A stretch of 64,000 nt of DNA from Oceanobacillus jordanicus (GCF_022095695.1 NZ_JAIFZM010000001.1:62001-126000); one strand, 5' to 3'. Numbered from the stretch's first letter, positions 36,948 through 45,741 are shown. Notes: generated by a model from the letters alone, not told the origin. Numbers and translations: made by a program.

Positions 36948-38342
36948 ATGAAAAAGATCATAATTATTCTAGTTCTTACAGCAGTAATTATTATTGGAAT
37001 AGGTATAACAATTAGTGTGACTACAGAGAAAGATAGCGCTATCTACGTAGCAACTAATGGAAATGACGAGCAGAATGGCACCAAATCACAGCCATATCGT
37101 ACATTAAACAAAGCTGCATCAGAGGCGAAAGCAGGAACAATCGTTTATCTACGAGAAGGGACGTACAAGGAAAAGCTTATCGTGCAGCACAGTGGTACAA
37201 AATCAAGACCTGTTGTTTTTCAGCCATATAAGCAAGAAAAAGTGGTGCTCAGCGGTGAGAAGCTACTAAACGAAGAGGGGGATACTGCCCTTGTCACAAT
37301 AGAAAATCAAGATCATGTGACCATACGTGGCTTAACCCTTGAAGGTTTGACAACAAACTTAGCTGACGAAACAGTAATGGGAATGTATGTCACAGGAACT
37401 AGCAGTCATATTACATTGGAAGATAACCATGTACGCTCTGTGGAGACCCATTCAGATGATGGAAATGCCCACGGTATTGCAGTTTATGGCACAGGCCCCA
37501 TGAGCGACATCAATATTTTGCATAATACGGTAGAAGATTCAAAGCTTGGTGCAAGTGAAGCCCTCGTCTTAAATGGGAATATTGATGGTTTCAAGGTTGA
37601 GGACAATCTCGTTCAGCGAAATGACAATATTGGAATTGATTTAATTGGTTATGAAGGTATTTCTCCTGATGATGATTATGTAAGAAACGGAATCGTTAAA
37701 AACAATGAAATAAACGACATCTCCTCATATGGCAATCCAGCTTATGGTGAAGATTATAGTGCCGGTGGCATTTATGTGGATGGTGGAAAAGATATAATCA
37801 TCGAAGAGAATACCATTTATAAGAGTGATATTGGAATAGAAGTAACCTCGGAACATGCTGGGAAGTATGCCGAGAACATTGAAGTGCTGAACAACACAGT
37901 GTATGAGAACTTCTATACCGGCATTTCAATAGGAGGATATGACGAGGAACGTGGGGGAACGATCCATTCTACCATCTCACAAAATACAATGTATCTTAAT
38001 GACACGGTGGGACTAGATGGTGGGCAACTTTTAATTCAGCATGACACGAGAAATAACGTCATTGAAAAAAACATTCTCACTGCAGGATCTTCCCGTCTGT
38101 TTATCGCCAACTATTTTACAACAAACCAAAACAATACGTTATCCCGGAACGTCTTTCATAAGGAAGAAGGCAAAGGAGCTATATGGGTGTGGAAAGATGA
38201 AGAATATACTTCGTTCCCATCGTTCAAAGCAGCATCTGAAAGTGATGAGGAGTCAGACTATCTGGAAGTGAATTATATTAATACTGAAGAAGGAGACCTT
38301 CAATTGGAAGAGAATTCTCCTGCGGCAGAGATTATAGAATGA
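36948..38342 (+). CDS. Secreted right-handed parallel beta-helix protein
   Basis: From ATG 36948 (AAGGAG, 7 nt upstream) the protein has 464 residues. An N-terminal hydrophobic helix (IIIILVLTAVIIIGIGITIS) is a signal peptide or membrane anchor. It is followed by IYVATNGNDEQNGTKSQPYR, the entry motif of pectate-lyase-like beta-helices. Many Asn-rich coils follow (VEDNLVQRNDNIGID, IIEENTIYKSDIGIE, VLNNTVYENFYTGIS). It may be a polysaccharide lyase or an epimerase-like surface protein. No carbohydrate operon adjoins. Confidence 0.8.
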   Translation: MKKIIIILVLTAVIIIGIGITISVTTEKDSAIYVATNGNDEQNGTKSQPYRTLNKAASEAKAGTIVYLREGTYKEKLIVQHSGTKSRPVVFQPYKQEKVVLSGEKLLNEEGDTALVTIENQDHVTIRGLTLEGLTTNLADETVMGMYVTGTSSHITLEDNHVRSVETHSDDGNAHGIAVYGTGPMSDINILHNTVEDSKLGASEALVLNGNIDGFKVEDNLVQRNDNIGIDLIGYEGISPDDDYVRNGIVKNNEINDISSYGNPAYGEDYSAGGIYVDGGKDIIIEENTIYKSDIGIEVTSEHAGKYAENIEVLNNTVYENFYTGISIGGYDEERGGTIHSTISQNTMYLNDTVGLDGGQLLIQHDTRNNVIEKNILTAGSSRLFIANYFTTNQNNTLSRNVFHKEEGKGAIWVWKDEEYTSFPSFKAASESDEESDYLEVNYINTEEGDLQLEENSPAAEIIE

Positions 38343-38372
38343 AAATCTAGCAGCTTGCTAGATTTTTTTATG
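38343..38372 (+). terminator. Terminator of the beta-helix gene
   Basis: AAATCTAGCA and TGCTAGATTT arms with a 3-base loop and T7. Confidence 0.85.
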
Positions 38373-38539
38373 TTTCCATTTGCTCCGTGGCCTGTGGAGT
38401 GGGTGTATCGCCCGAGAACGAGGAAACATCAGCCGAGAAAACTGCGCCCGCCTGCAATAAGCTCCCCAGTTAAATAAGGGAACTTTTTCGGACTTGTGAG
38501 AAAACTCCTACAAAACAGTGAAAACTTTGCGAATTCAAT

Positions 38540-38592
38540 TGACAAATTAAACATATACCTATAGTATCAGTAGTAATGATAATCATTATCAA
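38540..38592 (+). promoter_or_regulatory. Promoter and Fur box of the siderophore uptake operon
   Basis: TTGACA at 38540-38545 is followed by TATAGT (38561, 15-bp spacing) or TAGTAT (38563, 17-bp spacing). Immediately downstream TGATAATCATTATCA at 38578-38592 is a perfect 7-1-7 Fur box, covering the expected transcription start. Fur with iron should shut the operon off. Confidence 0.88.
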
Positions 38593-38605
38593 TTGAGGTG
38601 AACAC

Positions 38606-39388
38606 ATGATACAGGTAGAAGATGTGCAAGTCGGATACGGTGATGCACTTATTATAGATTCTTTAAACCTTACCATTCCAAAAGGAAAAATCACGACAGT
38701 AATTGGCCCGAATGGATGTGGGAAATCTACATTAATCAAGACAATTGCCCGAATATTAAAAGCGAATAGTGGTGCGATTTACTTAGATGGAAAAGCTATT
38801 AGTCGAACCTCTACAAAAGATATAGCTCGTAAAATGGCTATTTTGCCACAATCAGCGGAAGCACCTGCTGGTTTAACGGTGAGAGAACTGATTACATACG
38901 GTCGTTTTCCTCATCAGTCAAAGTTTGGGAAACAAAAGCAGGAAGACTTGGATGCGATCGACTGGGCTCTTGAAGCAACCGGGTTAACGGACTTAGAAGC
39001 CCGTCCAGTTGAAGCGTTATCTGGCGGCCAACGCCAACGTGTCTGGATTGCGATGGCACTTGCTCAGGATACCGAAGTCGTCATTCTGGATGAACCGACA
39101 ACATACTTAGATATGGCCCATCAGCTTGATATTTTACAGCTGCTGGATAAGCTTAATAAAGAACAGAACAAAACCATTGTGATGGTATTACATGACTTGA
39201 ACCATGCTTCAAGATTTTCACATAACCTTATTGCAATGCGAGACGGAAAAGTCTTACAACAAGGTGCACCACATGAAGTGATGACAGCACCGAATCTGCA
39301 GGATGTGTTCCAAATTCAGGCGATGCTGACAGTCTGTCCATTTAGCCAAAATCCAATATGTCTTTCGTACGGCATGAAGGAGGCATAG
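38606..39388 (+). CDS. fhuC: Iron-siderophore ABC transporter ATP-binding protein
   Basis: A 260-residue ABC ATPase of the FecE/FhuC branch: Walker A GPNGCGKST, Q-loop region ILPQSAEAPAGLTVRELI, signature LSGGQRQRVWIAMALAQ, Walker B VVILDEPTTYLDM and the switch His in MVLHDLNHA. It energises the fused permease three genes downstream. First gene of a Fur-controlled operon. The exact siderophore is unknown, so the symbol marks family resemblance only. Confidence 0.9.
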   Translation: MIQVEDVQVGYGDALIIDSLNLTIPKGKITTVIGPNGCGKSTLIKTIARILKANSGAIYLDGKAISRTSTKDIARKMAILPQSAEAPAGLTVRELITYGRFPHQSKFGKQKQEDLDAIDWALEATGLTDLEARPVEALSGGQRQRVWIAMALAQDTEVVILDEPTTYLDMAHQLDILQLLDKLNKEQNKTIVMVLHDLNHASRFSHNLIAMRDGKVLQQGAPHEVMTAPNLQDVFQIQAMLTVCPFSQNPICLSYGMKEA

Positions 39389-39391
39389 TCC

Positions 39392-40399
39392 ATGTATGAT
39401 GTAACCATAATAGGGACTGGTCCAGCAGGTTTATACGCATCTTTTTATAGCGGGTTGCGTGGCATGAAGACGAAACTCATTGACAGCCAGGCTGTGCTAG
39501 GTGGAAAAATACATGCGTACCCAGAAAAAATGATTTGGGACGTCGGAGGAATGCCACCACTTTTAGGTGAGCAACTTATTACGCGACTTTCTGAACAGGC
39601 TATTCTTTTCGATCCAACTGTTGTGCTCAATTCAAAAGTGGAAGGGATTTCACAACAAGGTGGAGGGTTCCTTTTATCTACTGAAACAGGAGAGACTCAT
39701 ACCAGTAAAACGGTTATTCTCGCAACAGGTAGTGGAATTTTAACACCGAAAAAAATTGGCCTGGCAGGTGAAGAGAAATTCATTCAAACAAATTTACATT
39801 ATACGGTGAAATCTTTAGCCCGTTTTAAAGATAAAGTAGTGTTGATTTCTGGTGGCGGAAATTCTGCCGTTGACTGGGCAAATACTTTAGAGCCAATTGC
39901 GAAAAAGGTGTATGTCACATACCGTAAGGATCACCTATCAGGCCACGAAGCAGAAATTGAAAGACTCTTGAACAGTTCCGTAGATGTAATCTATCAATCT
40001 GTTATTACAGGGTTGAATGGTACTGATTATATTGAAAGTGTAACCTTGGATGGGTCAGAACAGCTTCCAGTTGAGGAAGTGATTATTAATCACGGTTATG
40101 ATAGTCAAAACGATTTACAGCAGCAAAGTGAAGTGGATATTAAAATGCATCCTGAATTCGGAATTCAAGGAACCAGCATGGCAGAGACTTCAGTTCCGGG
40201 AATTTTTGCAGCAGGAGATGCGGTTAATTATGATGGAAAAGTTCATTTAATTGCCGGTGCGTTTCATGATGCAGCGAATGCTGTAAACCGTGCAAAGCAA
40301 TTTATTGAGCCAACTGCTGTTAAAACAGCGATGGTTTCTTCCCATCATGAGTCATTTAAAACGAAAAACAAAAAAATATACGCAGAATTGGAGTTATAA
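39392..40399 (+). CDS. Ferredoxin/flavodoxin--NADP+ reductase-like FAD enzyme
   Basis: A 335-residue thioredoxin-reductase-like flavoprotein (YumC/YcgT type). GTGPAGLYASFYSGLRG binds FAD, SGGGNSAVDWANTLEP binds NADPH and PGIFAAGDAV is the second FAD motif. The CxxC redox pair of thioredoxin reductase is absent, as expected for this FNR type. It sits 3 bases after the ATPase gene inside the Fur operon, suggesting it supplies electrons for reductive release of iron from the imported siderophore. Confidence 0.87.
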   Translation: MYDVTIIGTGPAGLYASFYSGLRGMKTKLIDSQAVLGGKIHAYPEKMIWDVGGMPPLLGEQLITRLSEQAILFDPTVVLNSKVEGISQQGGGFLLSTETGETHTSKTVILATGSGILTPKKIGLAGEEKFIQTNLHYTVKSLARFKDKVVLISGGGNSAVDWANTLEPIAKKVYVTYRKDHLSGHEAEIERLLNSSVDVIYQSVITGLNGTDYIESVTLDGSEQLPVEEVIINHGYDSQNDLQQQSEVDIKMHPEFGIQGTSMAETSVPGIFAAGDAVNYDGKVHLIAGAFHDAANAVNRAKQFIEPTAVKTAMVSSHHESFKTKNKKIYAELEL

Positions 40400-40402
40400 G
40401 AA

Positions 40403-41380
40403 ATGAAAAAGATCTTATTTATGTTATTAGTAGGGGTTCTTGTTTTAGCAGGATGTATGCAAAAAGATGAAGAGGATACTAGCTCATCCGAGTCAGAAGA
40501 TACAGCAAGTGAAAAGATTGTAATTGAAGATGGTTTTGGTGAACAGGAGTTTGATGAGGCACCACAAAAAGTTGTTGCAATCGAGTGGAGTATTGTTGAG
40601 GAATTACTAGCTGTTGGTGTACAACCAGTTGGGGTTACGGATATTGAAGGATTTAATAAATGGGTAACCATTGATGAGGAGTTAGATGATAGTGTAACAG
40701 AGGTCGGACTGAGAACAGAGCCGAATATTGAAGAAATTGCGAAGCTTGAGCCAGATGTCATTATCGGCATGAAGGGGTATCAAGGCGAACTAAAAGAAGA
40801 GTTAGAGAAAATTGCTCCGGTCGTTATGTATGAAAACACCACCGATGAGGCAATTGGGGATTTATATGCAGACATGTTAAAAACATTTAAGCAAACTGCT
40901 AAGTTAGTTGGAAAAGAGCAAGAAGCAGAAGAACATATTACGAATCTAGAAGAAAAAATGTCTGCAGCAGCCGAGAATATTGAAGCGGCGGATTTACCAA
41001 CGAAGGATTTTGTCTTTACACAAGCATATACGGTAAATGAAGCACCTACCTTCCGCTTGTTTACTGAAAACTCTACTGTGAGCCATGTATTGGAAGGTCT
41101 AGGACTAACCAATAAAATCCAGGATCAGGAACCACAATCTAGTGGGTTTATTGAAGCGAATGTAGAAGGTGTATCTAACTATGATGAGGCGCTCTTTATC
41201 CATACGGTGCAAGAGGATGATCCGTTGTTTGACAACTTGTCAGGAAACAGTGCATGGAACGGCTTAAACTTTGTAGAAGAAGATGCAATGTATGATGTAG
41301 GAGCAGGAGTGTGGACATTTGGTAGTGTTTTATCAATGGAGACGTTGATTGAGCATGTAGAAGAAGCACTCGTGAAATAA
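40403..41380 (+). CDS. Iron-siderophore substrate-binding lipoprotein
   Basis: The 325-residue protein has a lipoprotein signal (MLLVGVLVLAGCMQ; lipobox LAGC), an acidic Ser/Glu linker, and a FecB/BtuF-type binding domain (PQKVVAIEWSIVEELLAVG, IAKLEPDVIIGMKG). It captures the ferric siderophore outside the membrane and delivers it to the permease. It is embedded in the Fur-controlled operon, 3 bases after the reductase gene. Confidence 0.9.
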   Translation: MKKILFMLLVGVLVLAGCMQKDEEDTSSSESEDTASEKIVIEDGFGEQEFDEAPQKVVAIEWSIVEELLAVGVQPVGVTDIEGFNKWVTIDEELDDSVTEVGLRTEPNIEEIAKLEPDVIIGMKGYQGELKEELEKIAPVVMYENTTDEAIGDLYADMLKTFKQTAKLVGKEQEAEEHITNLEEKMSAAAENIEAADLPTKDFVFTQAYTVNEAPTFRLFTENSTVSHVLEGLGLTNKIQDQEPQSSGFIEANVEGVSNYDEALFIHTVQEDDPLFDNLSGNSAWNGLNFVEEDAMYDVGAGVWTFGSVLSMETLIEHVEEALVK

Positions 41381-41384
41381 GGCT

Positions 41385-43370
41385 ATGAATGTAAAAGCTA
41401 CGCTATATTCTATTGGAAGTATCCTATTGTTTCTTGTCCTTGGGCTCATTCACGTGAGCCAGGGACAAGCTTCAGGTGGATTTTTTGCATTTTGGACAGA
41501 GGTTTGGCACGATGATCAACAAATGAATTTCTTATTACATAGTCGTATGCCCCGTTTTGTGATTGGTTGTTTGGCGGGTGCTGCATTAGCGGTAGCTGGA
41601 ATGCTATTGCAAACGATGACGAAAAACCCACTTGCCAGTGCAAGTACGCTAGGTATCCATGCAGGTGCCTACTTTTTCGTCGTTTTTTTCACGATTTTCT
41701 TTCCAGGCATTAGCGGGGCTTCCCCAATTGCAGTTACCATGGCAGGTGGTATATTAGCGGCTCTCTGTGTAACGTTCCTTGTCGGAAAGTCGCTAGACCC
41801 TGTGCGTATTGCATTAACTGGAATGATTGTCACGATGTTGTTTTCCTCGTTTACAAGTGCATTGCAGCTATTGTTTCAAAATGAAGTTTCAGGGCTTTTC
41901 CTTTGGGGGGCAGGTACCCTCTTACAACTAGACTGGGGTGGGGTGCAATTTGCTGCACCATGGATCCTGATTACCCTTGTCGTAGCACTTATTGTAAGTC
42001 GAAGATTTGATATTTTACTATTAGGTGATGAAACAGCGATTGGGCTGGGACAAAATATTACATTAAGCAAGCTTCTAGGCTGGGCAATTGCTATTTTGCT
42101 AGCGGCGGTTACGGTAACTGTTGTAGGGCCAATTGGGTTTGTTGGTATTATAGCGCCACATTTAGTCCGCTTAATGGGTTTCAGAATGCATCGCACCATG
42201 ATCTTTGGCAACATTGTTGTGGGGGCCAGCTTGTTAATCGCGGCAGACATTTTAGTACGTATCATCTCGCAAACTTCTGAACTGCCTGTCGGCGCAATGA
42301 CCGCAATTGTTGGAGCTCCATGGCTTGTTTACTTAGCATTGAAAATGAGTTCCCAGTCACGCGCGGCAGGGAACGCCTTAGAAGGCAAAATACGTATCAC
42401 GCGCTACAAACTGTTTTATCCCATTCTTGCCGTTGTAACATTACTAATTGTGATGACGAGTCTATCCTTCGGTGGAACCAGTTTTACGAAGTTGCTAGAA
42501 TTACCGCAGGAAATCATGTATAACACATTTGTTTGGGACATCCGTGTGCCGCGTGTATTTGTTAGCTTCGGTGTCGGCATGATGATGGCAATAAGTGGCC
42601 TTTTGATGCAAACGGTGTTGCGAAACCCGCTTGCGGACGCTTCTGTACTTGGAATAACGTCTGGAGCTAGTGTGTTTGCCATGTTGTTTATCATCGTTTT
42701 CCCACAAGCTCCTTTTATATTCGTTCCAATCGGTGCATTACTTGGTGCCCTTATTACCATGGGGATCGTACTCGCAATTAGTGCACGTAGTGGGTTCCAA
42801 CCTATGATTCTCCTTTTAATGGGGATCGCGATTTCTGCTGTTGGTGCTGCCATCATTCAGATTTTGCTGGTAAAGGCCAACGTGCATGCTACACAGGCCC
42901 TAACGTGGCTAGCTGGTAGCACTTATGGCGTGGGCTGGGGTCACTTTATCATCTTCATCATTGCGATGATTATTATTTTTCCAATTGTGGTTTCCTTGGC
43001 TACAACGTTTGAGATCATGTCCTTTGGGGATGCCGTTTCGATTGGTCTTGGGGTTAAAACAGATCGTATAAGATTATTAATGATTGTGCTAGGTGTGGTT
43101 TTATCGGCTATTTGTGTGTCAATTGTTGGTGCGATCAGCTTTGTTGGACTGTTATCTCCTCACATTGCAAGGCAGCTTGTCGGCCCTAAATTGCTACGAT
43201 TATTGCCGTTAACCTTAGCGGTCGGTGGGATACTCCTGTTATCTGCTGATTTTCTTGGTCGCTTTGTCCTTGCACCTAAAGAAATACCAGCTGGGATCAT
43301 TGTTTCCTTAATCGGCGCACCATATCTTCTATATTTATTGAAGAAAACCAATACGGTGAAGAGTAAATAG
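41385..43370 (+). CDS. fhuB: Fused double FecCD-type siderophore permease
   Basis: A 661-residue protein of two tandem FecCD permease halves (residues 1-330 and 335-661). Each carries the MPRFVIGCLAGAALAVAGMLLQTMTKNPLA / VPRVFVSFG..SGLLMQTVLRNPLAD block and the GFVGIIAPHLVR / SFVGLLSPHIARQ block that contacts the ATPase. Each half is equivalent to one separate permease of B. subtilis FhuB-FhuG, so a single chain forms the whole channel, as in E. coli FhuB. Last gene of the operon. Confidence 0.9.
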   Translation: MNVKATLYSIGSILLFLVLGLIHVSQGQASGGFFAFWTEVWHDDQQMNFLLHSRMPRFVIGCLAGAALAVAGMLLQTMTKNPLASASTLGIHAGAYFFVVFFTIFFPGISGASPIAVTMAGGILAALCVTFLVGKSLDPVRIALTGMIVTMLFSSFTSALQLLFQNEVSGLFLWGAGTLLQLDWGGVQFAAPWILITLVVALIVSRRFDILLLGDETAIGLGQNITLSKLLGWAIAILLAAVTVTVVGPIGFVGIIAPHLVRLMGFRMHRTMIFGNIVVGASLLIAADILVRIISQTSELPVGAMTAIVGAPWLVYLALKMSSQSRAAGNALEGKIRITRYKLFYPILAVVTLLIVMTSLSFGGTSFTKLLELPQEIMYNTFVWDIRVPRVFVSFGVGMMMAISGLLMQTVLRNPLADASVLGITSGASVFAMLFIIVFPQAPFIFVPIGALLGALITMGIVLAISARSGFQPMILLLMGIAISAVGAAIIQILLVKANVHATQALTWLAGSTYGVGWGHFIIFIIAMIIIFPIVVSLATTFEIMSFGDAVSIGLGVKTDRIRLLMIVLGVVLSAICVSIVGAISFVGLLSPHIARQLVGPKLLRLLPLTLAVGGILLLSADFLGRFVLAPKEIPAGIIVSLIGAPYLLYLLKKTNTVKSK

Positions 43371-43452
43371 AAAAAAGCATCCTCCCCTTTATTATTGAGG
43401 TGTACTGCACCCCAAAAGTTAGAGTAAAATCTGACTTTTGGGGTGTTTATTT

Positions 43453-44016
43453 ATGGCTAAATATAGTGAGAAGTTTAAACTAATGATAGTGAGAGAATAT
43501 CAAGAAGGGAAATTAGGATATAAGCTTTTGGCTAAGAAATATAATATGAAAGATAGTACCCCAATTAAGAGATGGGTAAAAGTATATGAGAAATTCGGAG
43601 CGAAAGGATTAACGAGGAAAAATCATAAGGAAACTTATCCTGTTCAATTCAAGTTGGATGTATTAAGATTTATGGAGAGAACAGGTGCTTCAGAAACAGA
43701 AACTGCCCTTCAATTCGGGCTAACAAACCCTCCTATACTAGCTTCATGGAAGAAAGCTTTTCTAGTGGGTGGTGCTGAAGCCTTGGATAGACCGAAAGGA
43801 CGGCCACCCATGTCTGATAAAGCTAAGGATAGTAGTGCCAAACACATAAAAGAAAGTGAAATGACGTATGAACAAAAATTGGAAAGAGAAAACGAACTTC
43901 TACGCTTAGAGGTAGAGTACTTAAAAAAGTTGCAAGCTTTTCAGATAGATCCGGAAAGTTATCTCGAAAAGCACAAGCAGCGTTATCATTCGAACTCAAA
44001 GAAAAATTCCGATTAA
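43453..44016 (+). CDS. IS150-type transposase OrfA
   Basis: From ATG 43453 the protein has 187 residues with two tandem helix-turn-helix regions (KLMIVREYQEGKLGYKLLAKKYNM and LDVLRFMERTGASETETALQFG) and a C-terminal leucine-rich coiled coil (LERENELLRLEVEYLKKL). It binds the IS ends. Without frameshifting, translation ends at 44016. Confidence 0.9.
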   Translation: MAKYSEKFKLMIVREYQEGKLGYKLLAKKYNMKDSTPIKRWVKVYEKFGAKGLTRKNHKETYPVQFKLDVLRFMERTGASETETALQFGLTNPPILASWKKAFLVGGAEALDRPKGRPPMSDKAKDSSAKHIKESEMTYEQKLERENELLRLEVEYLKKLQAFQIDPESYLEKHKQRYHSNSKKNSD

Positions 44017-44843
44017 AAGATGTTCTGCAGATCGTTAGTATTCCTGAATCATCGTACCACTATTATATAAAGCAAATGAAAAAGAAGAATCCAGATCAGG
44101 AACTTGAAAGTTGTATTCAAACAATTTTCGTAGAAAATCATGGCAATTATGGTTATCGTCGTATCCACCTTGAGCTGAGAAACCGTGGGTTTAAAGTGAA
44201 TCATAAGAAGGTTCAAGGTATCATGAATAAACTCAAACTTAAAGGAGATAAGTTTAGAAGAAAATCACGCAAGTACAGCTCTTACAAAGGGACTGTTGGC
44301 ACTGTTGCGAAAAACCGCATTCATCGTCGTTTTTATACAAATGTATGTCATCAAAAGTTAACAACAGATATTACAGAATTTAAGTGTTTAGGCGGCTTGA
44401 AACTGTATCTAAACCCCATTATGGATATGTTTAACAGTGAAATTATTTCATATGAGGTAAGTAGGCGCCCAACCTTAGAACTTGTGCTTAAACCTCTAGA
44501 GGAAGCCCTAGAAATCGTAAAAGACGCAAGGTATAGAACGACTCTTCATTCTGATCAAGGCTGGCATTATCAACATAAAAAATGGGTAAAAACACTTAAG
44601 GAAAACAAAGTGTTCCAGAGTATGTCGCGAAAAGGAAACTGTATAGATAATTCACCCATGGAGAACTTTTTTGGTTTATTGAAACAGGAGATGTATCATG
44701 GAGAGGAACTGTGCTCGTTTGAAGAATTAAATAAGAAAATTGAAGACTATATCAATTATTATAATACGAAACGTATTAAGCAAAAATTGGCAGGCATGAG
44801 TCCGGTTCAATACCGTATTCACACCAGCCAATCAGCTGCTTAA
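43929..44843 (+). CDS. IS150-type transposase OrfB, made by -1 frameshifting
   Basis: The frame is open without a standard start from 43929; AAAAAAG at 43923-43929, in phase A AAA AAG with OrfA, is the classic -1 slippery site, so the product is an OrfAB fusion. The integrase core has DDE residues in TTDITEFKC, LHSDQGWHY and NCIDNSPMENFFGLLKQE. The HTH_21 region is NYGYRRIHLELRNRG. All catalytic residues are present. ATG 44076 would give a shorter free OrfB. Confidence 0.88.
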   Translation, partial: VASFSDRSGKLSRKAQAALSFELKEKFRLKDVLQIVSIPESSYHYYIKQMKKKNPDQELESCIQTIFVENHGNYGYRRIHLELRNRGFKVNHKKVQGIMNKLKLKGDKFRRKSRKYSSYKGTVGTVAKNRIHRRFYTNVCHQKLTTDITEFKCLGGLKLYLNPIMDMFNSEIISYEVSRRPTLELVLKPLEEALEIVKDARYRTTLHSDQGWHYQHKKWVKTLKENKVFQSMSRKGNCIDNSPMENFFGLLKQEMYHGEELCSFEELNKKIEDYINYYNTKRIKQKLAGMSPVQYRIHTSQSAA

Positions 44844-44941
44844 TATAAAACTCTAACTTTTGGGGGTCACATCAAGGGGATGGATGCTTTTTTTACTAGG
44901 AGAAGGATACCTCCCGCGCTTCGTCATTAAAGTGTTTCCTA

Positions 44942-45022
44942 TTAACTAGTTTGCTGTCCACCCTCAACACGATATTCTGAACCGGTGATAAACTTACTTT
45001 CATCGGAAGCGAGGAAGAGACC
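44942..45022 (-). pseudogene. C-terminal relic of a short-chain dehydrogenase
   Basis: On the minus strand about 25 codons read LFLASDESKFITGSEYRVEG, then GQQTS and a stop, the standard C-terminal end of SDR enzymes. Nothing recognisable precedes it; the XRE operator region begins 10 bases upstream. Only the 3' end of a gene survives. Confidence 0.65.
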
Positions 45023-45031
45023 AAAAGATGT

Positions 45032-45091
45032 GTAAAGATATCTTTACGTATCAGGATAACTTTGCTATGCTACGTGTAAAGATATCTTTAC
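45032..45091 (+). promoter_or_regulatory. Twin perfect palindromic operators around the XRE promoter
   Basis: GTAAAGATATCTTTAC, a perfect 16-bp palindrome, occurs at 45032-45047 and again at 45076-45091, 44 bp centre to centre (about four helical turns). Between them lies a promoter, TTTACG (45043-45048) and TATGCT (45066-45071) with 17-bp spacing. One operator overlaps the -35 and the other covers the start site, as expected for autorepression by the XRE dimer. Confidence 0.75.
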
Positions 45092-45112
45092 CATGACATG
45101 GAGGTCGAACAT

Positions 45113-45322
45113 ATGGGAGTGATCAATCACATTAAAAAGATCCGGATTGAAAAAGGGATCACGCAAATTCGAATGGCAGAGGATCTTCAAGTTACACGCC
45201 AAACAATTAATGCCATTGAAAAAAATAAATATAATCCGAGCCTAGAATTAGCTTTAAAGCTAGTAGATTATTTTGATGTTCCTATAGAAGAAATCTTTAT
45301 CTTAGAGGAGGATGAAACGTGA
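45113..45322 (+). CDS. XRE family transcriptional regulator
   Basis: From ATG 45113 (GGAGG, 7 nt upstream) the protein has 69 residues and is almost entirely one HTH_3 domain: IRIEKGITQIRMAEDLQVTRQTINAIEKNKYNPS. This is the YozG/CopG-sized group often paired with a small membrane protein. It overlaps the next gene by 4 nt. It probably represses its own operon through the two palindromes upstream. Confidence 0.9.
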   Translation: MGVINHIKKIRIEKGITQIRMAEDLQVTRQTINAIEKNKYNPSLELALKLVDYFDVPIEEIFILEEDET

Positions 45323-45741
45323 AAACAAATGAAAGGAAAAAGTGGGTAGCGTTTTTCGAGAAATGGAGAGGGATTTTTATTATTGTATGTACTGCAATTG
45401 GGGCTAGTTTGGGAGCATCTCTCGTTTATCTTTTTAATGGAGAATTCCCTTATGAGGTTGTAGTTGGTAGTTTAGTTGCGGCAGTCATTCTAGCAGTGAT
45501 AGAAGTGATCAAGAAAAAACGCAAAAAGGACAATGTACCGGAAGCCGATGAACGAGTAGCGCGCAATGTATTTCGCTTTTTTGCATTCACCTCGCATATC
45601 TTCCTAGCAGTTTTATTCATTGGGATGACGATCTTTACGCTTTTAGGGAATGAAGAAGTCCCACTGCTTTACTTATGGATCTTTTTCTTTTTGTTCATAT
45701 GGATATCCGGGATAGGGGCATTCATTGCTAAAAGGAGATGA
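45319..45741 (+). CDS. Small four-helix membrane protein paired with the XRE regulator
   Basis: A 140-residue protein from a GTG that overlaps the regulator's stop. Two hydrophobic helices (IFIIVCTAIGASLGASLVYLF; VVVGSLVAAVILAVIEVI), a basic cytoplasmic loop with PEADERVARNVFRFF, then two more helices. The DER motif and layout resemble the DUF2178/DUF3796-like partners of small XRE regulators, but I cannot assign the family firmly. Function unknown. Confidence 0.7.
   Translation: MKTNERKKWVAFFEKWRGIFIIVCTAIGASLGASLVYLFNGEFPYEVVVGSLVAAVILAVIEVIKKKRKKDNVPEADERVARNVFRFFAFTSHIFLAVLFIGMTIFTLLGNEEVPLLYLWIFFFLFIWISGIGAFIAKRR

Larger units (their letters stand above)
43401..44874 (+). mobile_element. 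IS3 family, IS150-type insertion sequence (1474 bp)
   Basis: The left end TGTACTGCACCCC and the right end (complement TGATGTGACCCCC) share the inverted repeat CCCCAAAAGTTAGAGT. Direct repeats AGG at 43398-43400 and 44875-44877 flank the element as a 3-bp target duplication. It carries overlapping orfA and orfB joined by a -1 slippery run. Both frames and the DDE residues look intact, so insertion appears recent. Confidence 0.92.
43372..44898 (+). terminator. Operon terminator split by an insertion sequence
   Basis: Left arm GCATCCTCCCCT sits at 43377-43388. The matching right arm AGGGGATGGATGC sits at 44875-44887, followed by T7. Removing the IS and one copy of AGG restores a stem of 12-13 bp with a 9-base loop directly after the permease gene. 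Confidence 0.8.

Noticed and set aside
43401-44874. Transposase inactivated by a frameshift
   Set aside because: The break between orfA and orfB falls on an A AAA AAG slippery run, the normal programmed -1 frameshift of IS150-type elements, and the OrfB frame is open from there.
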